A DNA stretch of 64,000 nt from CAYLXX01 sp964484325 (GTDB lineage: Bacteria > Patescibacteriota > Microgenomatia > UBA1406 > GWC2-37-13). Location: positions 1 through 64,000 of the forward strand of contig CAZAEE010000007.1 of NCBI GenBank assembly GCA_964484325.1, given 5' to 3'. The notes under the pieces were generated by a model. The model did not search any database, had not been told where the DNA came from, and saw only the letters and a program-made list of their open reading frames with translations. The position numbers were made by a program, and so were the translations under genes. Positions 9,312 to 17,759 of this stretch are shown in pieces (the stretch's first letter is position 1; each line of letters begins with the position of its first letter).

Positions 9312-9929
9312 TTACTCATGATCTAATCCGTATTCATAAGAATCTACCTCTTTAATAATATTCTGTTTTATTAGATTATCTACGAAGGAATTATAATCTC
9401 TTGAAATGGCAGGTAAAATCGTACTCGAATATTTCCATGCTGCATTAAGTTCAGGGACGGCGTGATATTGTTCCGATACCCATCTGGTGACGGGGCGCCA
9501 AATATCGTATCCAACTTTTGCTTGGCCAGGAAGTCCCCAGTCCGACGATAGAATTTGCGATAATACATCTGCCAATTTAATCGTTATATATGCTGGCATT
9601 TCTGGCAATGTACTTTCAAAATCAAGTCGTTCAATAATATTCGCTTGCGCCCATCTTGCCAGATGCATCGCTTCTTTGTCACCTAGATCTACTTTTTCTC
9701 GTACAAAAGGGCTTAAATACGGATTGTCATCACCAGTGATGATGTTAAGCGCATTCCCCAAGATATATTTGGAGGTATCAAAACCAGGATAATTATGACC
9801 ATTTGCACGTAACCATCCTGTGTAGAATCGTTCTTGGTTTGCCCAGTTCAGCATGCCTTCTGGGAGAATTGAGAGGGCTAAAGATTTTTGTTCGTTTAGG
9901 TTGATTGGATTAAGTTCACTATTTTGCAT
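9312..9929 (-). CDS. Hypothetical protein
   Basis: About 205 residues from ATG 9929 (MQNSELNPINLNEQ); an in-frame TTG at 9947 would add six. It looks soluble and mostly helical, with several Trp residues (NWANQERFYTGWLRANG, SSDWGLPG, DIWRPVTRWVSEQYH). No signal peptide, membrane helix or catalytic motif is visible. I do not recognise the family. It lies between tRNA-Tyr and the sigma-4-like gene, all on the minus strand. Confidence 0.55.
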   Translation of the reverse strand: MQNSELNPINLNEQKSLALSILPEGMLNWANQERFYTGWLRANGHNYPGFDTSKYILGNALNIITGDDNPYLSPFVREKVDLGDKEAMHLARWAQANIIERLDFESTLPEMPAYITIKLADVLSQILSSDWGLPGQAKVGYDIWRPVTRWVSEQYHAVPELNAAWKYSSTILPAISRDYNSFVDNLIKQNIIKEVDSYEYGLDHE

Positions 9930-9967
9930 GATCAATTTTAAGATCAATCCTATAGTAAAGAAACGAG

Positions 9968-10050
9968 TCCAGGGGGAGGGATTCGAACCCCCGCAGGGAA
10001 AACCCGTCAGATTTACAGTCTGATGCGATTGGCCACTCCGCCACCCCTGG
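9968..10050 (-). tRNA. tRNA-Tyr(GUA)
   Basis: An 83-nt tRNA on the minus strand. The anticodon loop CTGTAAA gives GUA (Tyr), and a long variable arm marks a bacterial class II Tyr tRNA. Acceptor CCAGGGG pairs with CCCCTGG, the discriminator is A, and CCA is not encoded. The first pair is C1-G72, where bacterial tRNA-Tyr normally has G1-C72; C1-G72 is the archaeal/eukaryotic identity pair. Confidence 0.93.
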
Positions 10051-10100
10051 TAACAAGCGTATATTATTATATCAAACCAACCAGGCTACAGTCTGCTATC

Positions 10101-11159
10101 ATGAATTATATGACATTAACTGAGATGTCTTACTACAGCCGGCGGATGGCGCCTTTTGCCATCGTAGCAGTCCTTTTGGTGCTGATCATTTTTTATGCAT
10201 TTCGGATCTTTTTTTTGTATCTTGATACCCAGAAAATAGCTCAGGTAAATGCCAATCCGATCTTTGGCCAAATCAAGCGGCCGCAAGTAGAAGTAACTGC
10301 GACTCCCTCTGGCAAGTTAAACTATGTGCTTGATACTATTGAAGGGCGACCAGTGACCGCGACCGACTCAGCGCAGGTATTTTTTTTACCAAAGGTGACG
10401 ACGAAGTTTGGCTATAACCAAAAAATCACCTTGATGGCTCAGACATTTGGTTTCAGTGAAGAAGGTTTAAAGTATAAACTCGTGGATCAAGATGCTCAGT
10501 TTGCTGACCAGTTAAATATGTTACATATCGATATTGCCTCGTTTAACTTCACTTACCAATATGCACTCGATCAGGATCCGTCAATCTTTGATAACGTCCG
10601 TATACCGGATACAAAAGAAGCTGAAGACAAAGCAACGGAGTTTTTAAGAAACTTAGATGCTTATCCAGAGGATCTTGCCCAAGGAAAAGTCAACATTGTC
10701 TATATGAACTATGATCCAACAACGACTCAGTTGAAAGTGGTGGAAAATCCTGATGCGGCAAACATGGTCGAGGCAGATTTCTACCGACCTGACGTGGGAG
10801 ACTACCCGATTTTGTCACCGAAGTATTTTAACAGTCAAAATTATGTAGCGATGGTCTTTAACCAAAACTCGTATAAAGTCGTGAAAGCCCAGGTGAAACA
10901 TTTTGATGCATCAAAAGAACAGGTTGGTTTATATCCTTTAGTGACCGGCGATCAGGCGTATCAAAGACTGCAATCTGGACAAGCGCTTTTTATCAGTCTT
11001 CCGCAAAACACCTCAACTATTACCATTAAAAAAATGTTTTTGGGGTATCTTGACCCTGATATCTATCAGCAATATCTGCAACCGGTATATGTTTTCCTCG
11101 GAGATAATAACTTCGTGGCCTACGTGCCGGCAATAGTTGATGCATACACTGCTAAATAA
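10101..11159 (+). CDS. Membrane-anchored protein of unknown function
   Basis: Starting at ATG 10101 the protein has about 352 residues; an upstream in-frame start would overlap the tRNA and was rejected. One N-terminal membrane helix (AFAIVAVLLVLIIFYAFRIF-like, roughly residues 15-38) is followed by a large extracytoplasmic region without cysteine pairs or recognised catalytic motifs. Repeated aromatic-rich stretches (FNFTYQYALDQDPS, YFNSQNYVAMVFNQNSYKV) suggest beta structure. It meets dacA tail to tail with one base between stop codons. The family is unknown to me. Confidence 0.65.
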   Translation: MNYMTLTEMSYYSRRMAPFAIVAVLLVLIIFYAFRIFFLYLDTQKIAQVNANPIFGQIKRPQVEVTATPSGKLNYVLDTIEGRPVTATDSAQVFFLPKVTTKFGYNQKITLMAQTFGFSEEGLKYKLVDQDAQFADQLNMLHIDIASFNFTYQYALDQDPSIFDNVRIPDTKEAEDKATEFLRNLDAYPEDLAQGKVNIVYMNYDPTTTQLKVVENPDAANMVEADFYRPDVGDYPILSPKYFNSQNYVAMVFNQNSYKVVKAQVKHFDASKEQVGLYPLVTGDQAYQRLQSGQALFISLPQNTSTITIKKMFLGYLDPDIYQQYLQPVYVFLGDNNFVAYVPAIVDAYTAK

Positions 11160-11160
11160 A

Positions 11161-12063
11161 CTAGAGTGTTGAGAAGTGCACATTATCATCGATCCATTTA
11201 ACAACAGTTGTTGTATCGGCGAAACGGTCGCGGCTTTTCATGATGACAATTAAGTAATCGTGTCCATTTTTTCGATAAAAACTTACGAGATTTTCGCCGG
11301 CTTCTTCGGTATAACCGGTTTTTAACCCGCCGATTCCCTGAATTTCGCCAAGAAGTTGATTCACATTCGAGAGTCGGTGAAACGTCTTGAAGTCAACATC
11401 TGAGATCATGATCTCTTTGGTGCTGACAATTTTACTCAATAGTTTATTTTTTAAAAGCTCACGCGAGGCAAGAGCCAGGTCAAATGGTGTTGTATGTTGA
11501 TTGGGGTCATCGAGCCCGGCAGGGTTTTTGAATACAGAGTCAACCATTTGAAGTGAGGAAGCTTTTTTATTCATAAGATCAATAAATTTATCAAAGCCGT
11601 AAAAATCAGCAACCGCAAAGGCAGCATCATTGCCAGAGTGAACAAGAATACCGTACAATAAATTTTCCACTGTAATTCGTTCACCGACACTTAAACCCAT
11701 AACTTGCCCTTCTTGAATAACCCGCTTGACCGTCACGACATCATCCGGTCTATATAGGTCTAGCGTAACAAGCGCGGTAATCACTTTAGTGGTTGACGCC
11801 GGAAAAAATTTCTGATGAATATTTTTGGCGTAAAGTGGCGTAAATGTTGAAAGTTCGGCGATATACACGCCTTCTGCGGTCACTTGAGGTGGCTGCTCAG
11901 CCGAGACGTAGGGTATCAGCGCTTGTTTCAAGTTAAACGTCTGCTCTTTCTCAAGAAAAAGTTGTCGATTATAAGCAAATATATTAAAAAAATATGAATC
12001 ACCCGGATAAAAGAGAAAAAGTAACGTGAAGAAAATATATAAAATAATCTGTCGAAAACTCAT
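11161..12063 (-). CDS. dacA: Serine-type D-Ala-D-Ala carboxypeptidase (PBP5 family)
   Basis: Removes the terminal D-Ala of peptidoglycan stem peptides, limiting cross-linking. All three penicillin-binding motifs are present: S90-T-T-K93 (in PASTTK), S143-G-N145 and K248-T-G250. An N-terminal hydrophobic segment (IILYIFFTLLFLFYPG) acts as signal or anchor. At 300 residues it lacks the C-terminal beta domain of E. coli PBP5. It starts 5 bases after the aspS stop, so aspS-dacA is probably one transcript. Confidence 0.9.
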   Translation of the reverse strand: MSFRQIILYIFFTLLFLFYPGDSYFFNIFAYNRQLFLEKEQTFNLKQALIPYVSAEQPPQVTAEGVYIAELSTFTPLYAKNIHQKFFPASTTKVITALVTLDLYRPDDVVTVKRVIQEGQVMGLSVGERITVENLLYGILVHSGNDAAFAVADFYGFDKFIDLMNKKASSLQMVDSVFKNPAGLDDPNQHTTPFDLALASRELLKNKLLSKIVSTKEIMISDVDFKTFHRLSNVNQLLGEIQGIGGLKTGYTEEAGENLVSFYRKNGHDYLIVIMKSRDRFADTTTVVKWIDDNVHFSTL

Positions 12064-12068
12064 ACTCT

Positions 12069-13406
12069 CTATTGTACCTTATCTTTTTTTGAAGAAACAG
12101 TTGAAAGACGAATGTCGACTCTCTCCATATCGCGGGGAAATAACGAAGCTTCGCGGATGTTTTCCAACTTCAAGATATTTTTCGTCATCCTTTCCAGACC
12201 AAACGAAAATCCTCCCTCAGGCGGCATGCCGTACTTAAATGCTTGCAGGTACATTTCGAAACTAGCCGGATTCATGCCTTTTTTCTTAATTGCGCCAACT
12301 AGTTGTTCGTAGTCATGAATCCGCTGACTACCACTAAGAATTTCCACTCCTCGAAACAATAAATCATAACTTAATGTGTACTCTGGGTTGTTGGGGTCGG
12401 GCATGGTGTAAAACGGTTTCGCTTGAGTGGGAAAGTGGGTAACAGTGACAAACTCGCTGCCGCGATTTTTCTTTGCCCAGTCTGAGAGAAAGACTTCATC
12501 AGCTGGACCGAGATCTTTTTCCTGCCGGATGTCGCGACCAGTTTCTTTAAAAATCAGCTCCTGAGCTTCTCTTAAGGTAATCCGGGGGACTTTGCCAAAC
12601 GAAGACGGTTCGACGTTAAACAATTTTAACTCTTTTTGACACTTTTCCTGCACTGTTTTCACCATATATACTCCAAACGTTTCCAACAAGTCAAGCAAAT
12701 CAGGAAACGTGACAAAACCAAACTCACAGTCAAGCTGAACGAGTTCAGATAAGTGACGAGTGGTGACTGACGGTTCAGCTCGATAGGCATGGGAGATAGT
12801 AAATACTCTTTCGAAAACAGGTACCAGCATTTGTTTGTAAAGCTGTGGACTTTGGGCAAGATATGCTTTATGTTTATAATAATTAACTTCAAAAACTTCC
12901 GTGCCTCCTTCGGTTGAAGAAGCAACAATTGTTGGAATAAACACTTCGACACAGCCGTGTTTTTCACTAACTTCGCGAAAGGCATCAGCGACTGCCTCCT
13001 GCACTCGGAAAATAGCGTTAATTTTTTGATGGCGCAGAGTCAAGGGGCGGTAATCAAGAAGAATAGGAAGTGTTACATCGAGTTCATCTTTTCCCATATC
13101 AATAGGAAGCGTATGAGCTTTTGAAAGGAGCTCGACTTTTTTCGCTTCAATCTCGATGGCGCCGGTTCTCAACTTGGGATTGACAAGTTTCTCGGGACGA
13201 TTTTTGACAGTACCGAGGACTTTAACCACGTCTTCAGGTGAAAATTGCTTGAGTTCAGGACCACCGACAACCTGCACTTTTCCCGTTCTGTCACGCAGAT
13301 CAATGAAGACAACTTTTTTATGATCGCGAACGACATCGACCCAGGCCATTAACTCAACCTCAGTACCGACTTTGTCAAGAGTATTTTCGATAAAAAGCGA
13401 CTTCAT
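12069..13406 (-). CDS. aspS: Aspartyl-tRNA synthetase, archaeal-type (probably nondiscriminating)
   Basis: Class II synthetase charging tRNA-Asp. The 445-residue protein has an OB-fold anticodon domain (VELMAWVDVVRDHKKVVFIDLRDRTGKVQVV) followed directly by the catalytic core: TEGGTEVF, LAQSPQLYKQML, motif 2 HAYRAEPSVTTRHLSE and motif 3 GFSFGLERM. The GAD insertion of the roughly 590-residue bacterial form is absent, so this is the archaeal/eukaryotic-like AspRS. Such enzymes often charge tRNA-Asn with Asp as well, with GatCAB correcting it; that is inference here. A TAAGAT box ends six bases before the ATG. Confidence 0.9.
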   Translation of the reverse strand: MKSLFIENTLDKVGTEVELMAWVDVVRDHKKVVFIDLRDRTGKVQVVGGPELKQFSPEDVVKVLGTVKNRPEKLVNPKLRTGAIEIEAKKVELLSKAHTLPIDMGKDELDVTLPILLDYRPLTLRHQKINAIFRVQEAVADAFREVSEKHGCVEVFIPTIVASSTEGGTEVFEVNYYKHKAYLAQSPQLYKQMLVPVFERVFTISHAYRAEPSVTTRHLSELVQLDCEFGFVTFPDLLDLLETFGVYMVKTVQEKCQKELKLFNVEPSSFGKVPRITLREAQELIFKETGRDIRQEKDLGPADEVFLSDWAKKNRGSEFVTVTHFPTQAKPFYTMPDPNNPEYTLSYDLLFRGVEILSGSQRIHDYEQLVGAIKKKGMNPASFEMYLQAFKYGMPPEGGFSFGLERMTKNILKLENIREASLFPRDMERVDIRLSTVSSKKDKVQ

Positions 13407-13412
13407 AGCAAT

Positions 13413-13418
13413 ATCTTA
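13413..13418 (-). promoter_or_regulatory. -10 box of aspS
   Basis: TAAGAT (4 of 6 to consensus) on the minus strand, ending 6 bases before ATG 13406. No TGN extension or clear -35. Confidence 0.4.
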
Positions 13419-13499
13419 CTATGGCTTTTGCTTTAAAACAATGCGAATTAGCTTTGAAGAGAAAAAACTAGACTATAGGTTAAATATTGTGGCTAAAAC

Positions 13500-13528
13500 T
13501 TGAATATTTATCAATTTTGTGGTATAAT
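13500..13528 (+). promoter_or_regulatory. Strong promoter of the attenuator-like leader
   Basis: -35 TTGAAT (13500-13505), 17-base spacer, -10 TATAAT (13523-13528) preceded by TGG. The start is expected near 13535, leaving about 175 nt of leader before ATG 13710. Confidence 0.8.
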
Positions 13529-13540
13529 GTGCCTCGGTTA

Positions 13541-13566
13541 AGTACTTTAGTCTTGACAAAGGTACT
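13541..13566 (+). other. First leader hairpin
   Basis: AGTAC (13541-13545) pairs with GTACT (13562-13566), extended by TTT/AAA with a bulge. It lies at the 5' end of the predicted leader RNA. Confidence 0.45.
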
Positions 13567-13583
13567 ATAAAGGATTAAGGTAG

Positions 13584-13655
13584 ATGTGTATGTATAGAAG
13601 TATTTATTTCAGCAACTTTCACTTTTCCATTTGTATTAAATGGAAAGTGGGGTAG
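13584..13655 (+). CDS. Candidate 23-residue leader peptide
   Basis: An ATG (13584) 3 bases after AAGG opens a 23-codon frame that begins MCMYRSIYFS, ends IKWKVG and stops at TAG (13653-13655). It is rich in Ile, Ser, Phe and Tyr. The frame runs through both arms of hairpin A, and its stop codon is the end of the 5' arm of hairpin B, the layout expected of a translated attenuator. Translation is not proven; a frame of this length can occur by chance. Confidence 0.45.
   Translation: MCMYRSIYFSNFHFSICIKWKVG
13620..13649 (+). promoter_or_regulatory. Leader hairpin A
   Basis: A left arm at 13620-13632 (CACTTTTCCATTT) pairs with AAATGGAAAGTG (13638-13649) around a 5-base loop, about 12 bp with one bulged T. 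The 3' end of its right arm overlaps the 5' arm of hairpin B. Confidence 0.75.
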
Positions 13656-13682
13656 TACGTTGAATTTTTTCACCTACCCCGC
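13647..13682 (+). promoter_or_regulatory. Leader hairpin B (putative antiterminator)
   Basis: GTGGGGTAG (13647-13655) pairs with CTACCCCGC (13674-13682), 9 bp with one G-U pair. Its 3' arm contains the whole 5' arm of the terminator stem, so B and the terminator cannot form together. Confidence 0.65.
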
Positions 13683-13702
13683 AACAAGAAGCGGGGTTTT
13701 TT
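13677..13702 (+). terminator. Intrinsic terminator just before the 775-residue gene
   Basis: CCCCGC (13677-13682), 8-base loop, GCGGGG (13691-13696), then TTTTTT. It faces the 13710 gene and ends 8 bases before its ATG, so it either attenuates that gene or ends a separate small RNA. Confidence 0.85.
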
Positions 13703-13709
13703 AATTTAT

Positions 13710-16037
13710 ATGAGTAAAGAAGCAGTTTTATACCAAGAACAATTCACTAAACCGATTAACGAAGTAGTTCCTTCGCAAAGATTTGTTGATTTGGTACGTG
13801 TTTACCCGGTGGTGAAACGGCCAGGTGAAGTGATAGAACAAGAATTAGAAGAAAAAAAACCAAGCGAGATTTCCTTCTTAAATGTAGTTTTCCTTAGTAA
13901 GCGGGACAATAAGAATACTAGGTTAAAGATCTTAACACCTATTAGTGAACAACTTAAAGATCCCCATGAAAAAGTTTTTGACGGCAGTCTTCGCGTGTTA
14001 AGCTCACAGACATCAATGTCACCCAATGGTTTTGCTGAAGCTGATAAAAGCCAAGCTCTTTTATATACAGCGCCGGAAAAGTTTGAGTTTACTATCTTAG
14101 ATTCGAATTCCTGGGATAAAAGGCGCGCTTCCTTAAACGTTATGGAAGTAGGTAGTGCTGAAGGAAGAAAAATTCGCTTAATTGATCCAAACAAAACAGT
14201 AGAAGGATTTGAGTATCTAACATCAGAGGACACCATTGCAGAAATAAAAGGATTAAAACCAACACATATCTATGGTAGTTCTGTCATTGGTGAAAGGTCG
14301 GATGTCAAACAAGACAATGAGCAAGTAAATAAAAAGAATGCTGCCCTAGAAAGCATTTGTCAAAATCTTGAACTGCGAGAAATAACAATAAAAAGAAATC
14401 TTTTTAAGATCATCAATCGTATTCGTGCATTAACTTACACTCAGGACCCGATCAAGGTTCTTGATGAAGCACATAAAGATGAAATTTTGAGAGCTTATAC
14501 AATTTTGAAACGCGAAGACTCCATGCGGAGTTTCCGAGAATATGAAAAAGAAAATAGACGAAATTCTGGAGATACTCCTTTGGAGAAAAATCTAGGATAT
14601 TGGTTGGGTAAAGACATTTTATATTTTGCCCAAGTGATAGCCGATCGTACCAGTGAAGACTTTTCAACTATGCCGGCTGAGTCAACGTATTCAGTCATCA
14701 GAACAATGAGATTTCTAAGAGATACGTTTCGCGATTCTTTTCAAGAAGCGATTAAGTCCGATCTGAGTTTGCAAGGGTTTTTTTCAACACTAGAAGAACA
14801 GTCGTCAGATAGTCAACAGTCTCAAGCAACATTTGAAAAAATTCATGAACTGTATACGAGAGAAGATTTATTTTTGATGAAAAATGATTTTGAAAAAAGT
14901 TTAGCTGAAAAAATGTCTTCAAAATTTGCTAAAAAATTCGGCCTTAATTTACAAGAAGTTAAAGGTATAAGAGGAGAAGTCAATCGGATGTTAAGTTCAA
15001 TGGTTGACGAGTCGTTGGCGGCAAATCCGGTACTGGCTAATAATAATCAGTTTCATCGTTTGATCAACGAAGTCCAAAATGCTAACTTCGCCAAACTTTT
15101 TATATTAGCAACAGGAATTTTACCATTTAAGGATGTAGATCCGTTAGTCCTACAATATACCCGCTTCGAAGCTGCCAGAAGTATAGCCTATATGTTGAAA
15201 GGAATGAGCATTTATCCAGAATACAGAGAGCTCACCATGGAACAGAATCATGAAATGTTTCAAAGTTTGGTTGAGGTCGTTTTTGGCGGGATTAAACATA
15301 GTCAGCAATATACATTACCAGTTGACGGGAAGCAAATCCAACAAATGTTGTTTCATCGAGGAAAAGGAGATCAAGAAGTTATTGTAGATGAAAAACCCGA
15401 AAAAACGTTTGCTTCTTTTTTAAGAAAAAGTTTAGAAACACCCGTAGATGAGATTCATGATGTCTATTCGTATAACGTTGCTCTTGTTAATGGCTGTGAC
15501 ACGTTATCCGGTTGGCAACCTGAATATAAAATTGAGGCGATCAATGAAATGATCAATCATTTCTACGCCAACGCTGAAGATCTTTTTAGTGAAAAATACG
15601 AAGTTCGTATAATTAATGATAGAAATACGTTTGATAAATTACTGACATATGTTGCAGAAGAAAAAAATGAAGCAGGTCCTCACGGTAAAAGAGCCGGATC
15701 AAACGGTAACAGAATTATTCGAAGAAAATTTATACTTGAACTAACAGAAAAAGCGACAGGGCAACATTCACACGCGGAGTTTAACTTTTATCCTATCCTG
15801 ACGCTTGACGCTCAGACTAATGGTGAATTTCAAGGACTGCTAGAGAAATTAGGTGATGATCAAAACTATGCGTTACGAAGGATGATCGCTCCAATGACCC
15901 ATCCGAATCTCTCGTTAAAAGGCATGATCTCAAAGTATGAAGCGGATTATCCTCCAAGTATTTATGCGCAGACAAGTAACGTATTAAGACATGTTGAGAG
16001 GAATAAAAATCGTAATAAACTACCCTTGGATATGTAA
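13710..16037 (+). CDS. Large cytoplasmic protein of unknown function
   Basis: A 775-residue protein with no signal peptide or membrane helix. The N-terminal third is mixed, the middle (about 220-520) is strongly helical and charged, and the last 200 residues contain a conserved-looking block with AGPHGKRAGSNGNRIIRRKF followed by HSHAEFNFYPIL. That block has a faint look of nucleotide-binding or RelA/SpoT-like strands, but I cannot support an assignment. It has a strong promoter and an attenuator-like leader with a terminator directly before the ATG and no Shine-Dalgarno sequence. Its 3' end overlaps the convergent recJ by 18 bases. Confidence 0.8.
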   Translation: MSKEAVLYQEQFTKPINEVVPSQRFVDLVRVYPVVKRPGEVIEQELEEKKPSEISFLNVVFLSKRDNKNTRLKILTPISEQLKDPHEKVFDGSLRVLSSQTSMSPNGFAEADKSQALLYTAPEKFEFTILDSNSWDKRRASLNVMEVGSAEGRKIRLIDPNKTVEGFEYLTSEDTIAEIKGLKPTHIYGSSVIGERSDVKQDNEQVNKKNAALESICQNLELREITIKRNLFKIINRIRALTYTQDPIKVLDEAHKDEILRAYTILKREDSMRSFREYEKENRRNSGDTPLEKNLGYWLGKDILYFAQVIADRTSEDFSTMPAESTYSVIRTMRFLRDTFRDSFQEAIKSDLSLQGFFSTLEEQSSDSQQSQATFEKIHELYTREDLFLMKNDFEKSLAEKMSSKFAKKFGLNLQEVKGIRGEVNRMLSSMVDESLAANPVLANNNQFHRLINEVQNANFAKLFILATGILPFKDVDPLVLQYTRFEAARSIAYMLKGMSIYPEYRELTMEQNHEMFQSLVEVVFGGIKHSQQYTLPVDGKQIQQMLFHRGKGDQEVIVDEKPEKTFASFLRKSLETPVDEIHDVYSYNVALVNGCDTLSGWQPEYKIEAINEMINHFYANAEDLFSEKYEVRIINDRNTFDKLLTYVAEEKNEAGPHGKRAGSNGNRIIRRKFILELTEKATGQHSHAEFNFYPILTLDAQTNGEFQGLLEKLGDDQNYALRRMIAPMTHPNLSLKGMISKYEADYPPSIYAQTSNVLRHVERNKNRNKLPLDM

Positions 16038-17708
16038 GAGTTTTCCCCGCAGCTTCTCGTCGCCTCCCCACCGATCGACTTCGATTTGGTAAACTACTTC
16101 AACATTCTGTCCAGGTGTGAGACTTGGCCATTTTTCAGTACCACCAAACGAGATAAGTTCGACTGGATAAAATCTTTCCTCCCGTCCCACTAAATACACT
16201 TTCAGATGATCTTTTTTTTTGCCAAATGGTTTAATATCAAGAATTTTCGCTTCACTATAAAAAGTAATTTGGGGATTACCCATACCATAAGGTTCAAGCT
16301 CTTCGAGTTTTTTTGCGATATTCACGTTGATTTTTTCAAGAGGCAGTTTAAAGTCAGTTTCCATAACACGTTCTAAATCTTTTGTTTTAAGTTCCTTTTT
16401 ACCGGCTATTCCGATTGCTTTCACGAACCGGGGAATTTTTTTTGTTTCAATGGAAAATCCGGCTGCCTGCTGGTGACCGCCGACACTCAATAATAACTCT
16501 TTGACACCTGTTAATGCATTAGTAATATGAAAAACGGGTATCGAGCGAGCCGAACCTTTATAGTAGCTGTCGCTTTTGGTCATAATAATAGTCGGCCGAA
16601 AGTACTGCTCGGCGATTCGAGAAGCAATTAGCCCAATGATGCCTTCGTGCCAACTGTCAGATTGCAGTATGATAATAGCTGGAATTTTTTTCATTTTCCC
16701 AACCATGAGTTGAGCTTCGGCAACGGCTTTTTTTACCATATCCTGCCGATCAACGTTGAGTTTTCCCACTTTACCAGCCAATTGATACGCTTTCTCATAA
16801 TTGAGAGTACACAGAAGTCGCAGCGCGTCTATTGCATGTTCGAGGCGACCGATAGCATTAATACGAGGCGCAATAATGAAGCCGATCTCGTATGGAGTGA
16901 TTTTCCGGTCACTGATACCGGCTTGTTTGATGACTTCAACTAGTCCAATTCTTTTTGTTCTTGTGCAGGCTGCCAGACCATGTTTCACGATGCTTCTTGA
17001 GGGTCCGACAAGCGGCACCAAGTCGGCGATAGTTCCTATTGAAGCAAGCGCTGTGTAGTCATTTTGGAAATGATTTTCCAGTTCGCCGATCTTTTTTTTG
17101 TTAATAAACGGGGAGTTCTTAAAATGATCAAAAATCATCTTGGAGAAAAAATATGAGACGCCAGATCCTGAAAGCGCCGGTATATGAAAAATTGCTTGGG
17201 CTGAGGGAATTTGTTTTTGTTTCATGTGGTGATCGGTGACGATAATCGGTATTCCCAGTGAGGTAGCATAAGCAATCTGATCAGCTGCGGCGATGCCGTG
17301 ATCGACACTGATGATAAGTGCTGGATTAAACTGCTTTTTCACATTATCTATACCAGTTATTGAGAATCCATATCCTTCATGCTGCCGGTGAGGTACATAC
17401 GGCATTACTAGAAACCCAAGATGGTGAAGTGTTTCCCAGAGAATGGCACCACCTGTGATGCCATCAGCATCATAATCTGTGTAAACCACTATCGTTTTTT
17501 TATTTTTTAAAATTTTCTCCAGGGTGGACAGAGTTTTTTTGATCTCTTTTTTAAAACCAAAATCTGATATTTGAATAGTTACTGGTGAGGGCGGATTAAG
17601 AAAAGCATCGATATCTTTGATTTGACGTTTTTTTAAAACGGTTTCAATAATGGATTGACCTGTGACTTGATCCTGAGGATGAATGACAGATTTATAGATG
17701 ATCTTCAT
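16020..17708 (-). CDS. recJ: Single-strand DNA-specific 5'-3' exonuclease RecJ
   Basis: Processes 5' single-strand ends in recombination and repair. The 562-residue protein has the DHH phosphoesterase motifs: TDYDADGITGGAI (motif I), SVDHGIA, VTDHHMK (DHH) and the later APRINAIGRLEHA. The DHHA1 part follows, with SDSWHEGIIGLIASRIAEQY and SARSIPVFH, then VGGHQQAAGF and a C-terminal OB fold. Its length is typical. It is divergent from rmuC, another DNA-maintenance gene. A TGG-TACAAT box ends nine bases before the ATG. Confidence 0.95.
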   Translation of the reverse strand: MKIIYKSVIHPQDQVTGQSIIETVLKKRQIKDIDAFLNPPSPVTIQISDFGFKKEIKKTLSTLEKILKNKKTIVVYTDYDADGITGGAILWETLHHLGFLVMPYVPHRQHEGYGFSITGIDNVKKQFNPALIISVDHGIAAADQIAYATSLGIPIIVTDHHMKQKQIPSAQAIFHIPALSGSGVSYFFSKMIFDHFKNSPFINKKKIGELENHFQNDYTALASIGTIADLVPLVGPSRSIVKHGLAACTRTKRIGLVEVIKQAGISDRKITPYEIGFIIAPRINAIGRLEHAIDALRLLCTLNYEKAYQLAGKVGKLNVDRQDMVKKAVAEAQLMVGKMKKIPAIIILQSDSWHEGIIGLIASRIAEQYFRPTIIMTKSDSYYKGSARSIPVFHITNALTGVKELLLSVGGHQQAAGFSIETKKIPRFVKAIGIAGKKELKTKDLERVMETDFKLPLEKINVNIAKKLEELEPYGMGNPQITFYSEAKILDIKPFGKKKDHLKVYLVGREERFYPVELISFGGTEKWPSLTPGQNVEVVYQIEVDRWGGDEKLRGKLLHIQG

Positions 17709-17717
17709 AAACCACTC

Positions 17718-17723
17718 ATTGTA
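17718..17723 (-). promoter_or_regulatory. -10 box of recJ
   Basis: TACAAT preceded by TGG on the minus strand, 9 bases before ATG 17708. Confidence 0.55.
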
Positions 17724-17747
17724 CCATTTTTCAGCCTCGTAAATTGA

Positions 17748-17753
17748 TATAAT
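17748..17753 (+). promoter_or_regulatory. -10 box of rmuC
   Basis: Perfect TATAAT preceded by TGA, ending 6 bases before ATG 17760. The start site should coincide with the initiation codon. Confidence 0.65.
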
Positions 17754-17759
17754 GAAGGT

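Noticed and set aside
8317..9967. Mobile element or prophage remnant among the small unknown genes
   Set aside because: No integrase, transposase, terminal repeats or tRNA-derived direct repeat is visible; the genes have ordinary chromosomal promoters.
10023..10100. Upstream extension of the membrane-anchored gene
   Set aside because: It would run into tRNA-Tyr, and the added residues are not signal-like; ATG 10101 directly precedes the basic residues and membrane helix.
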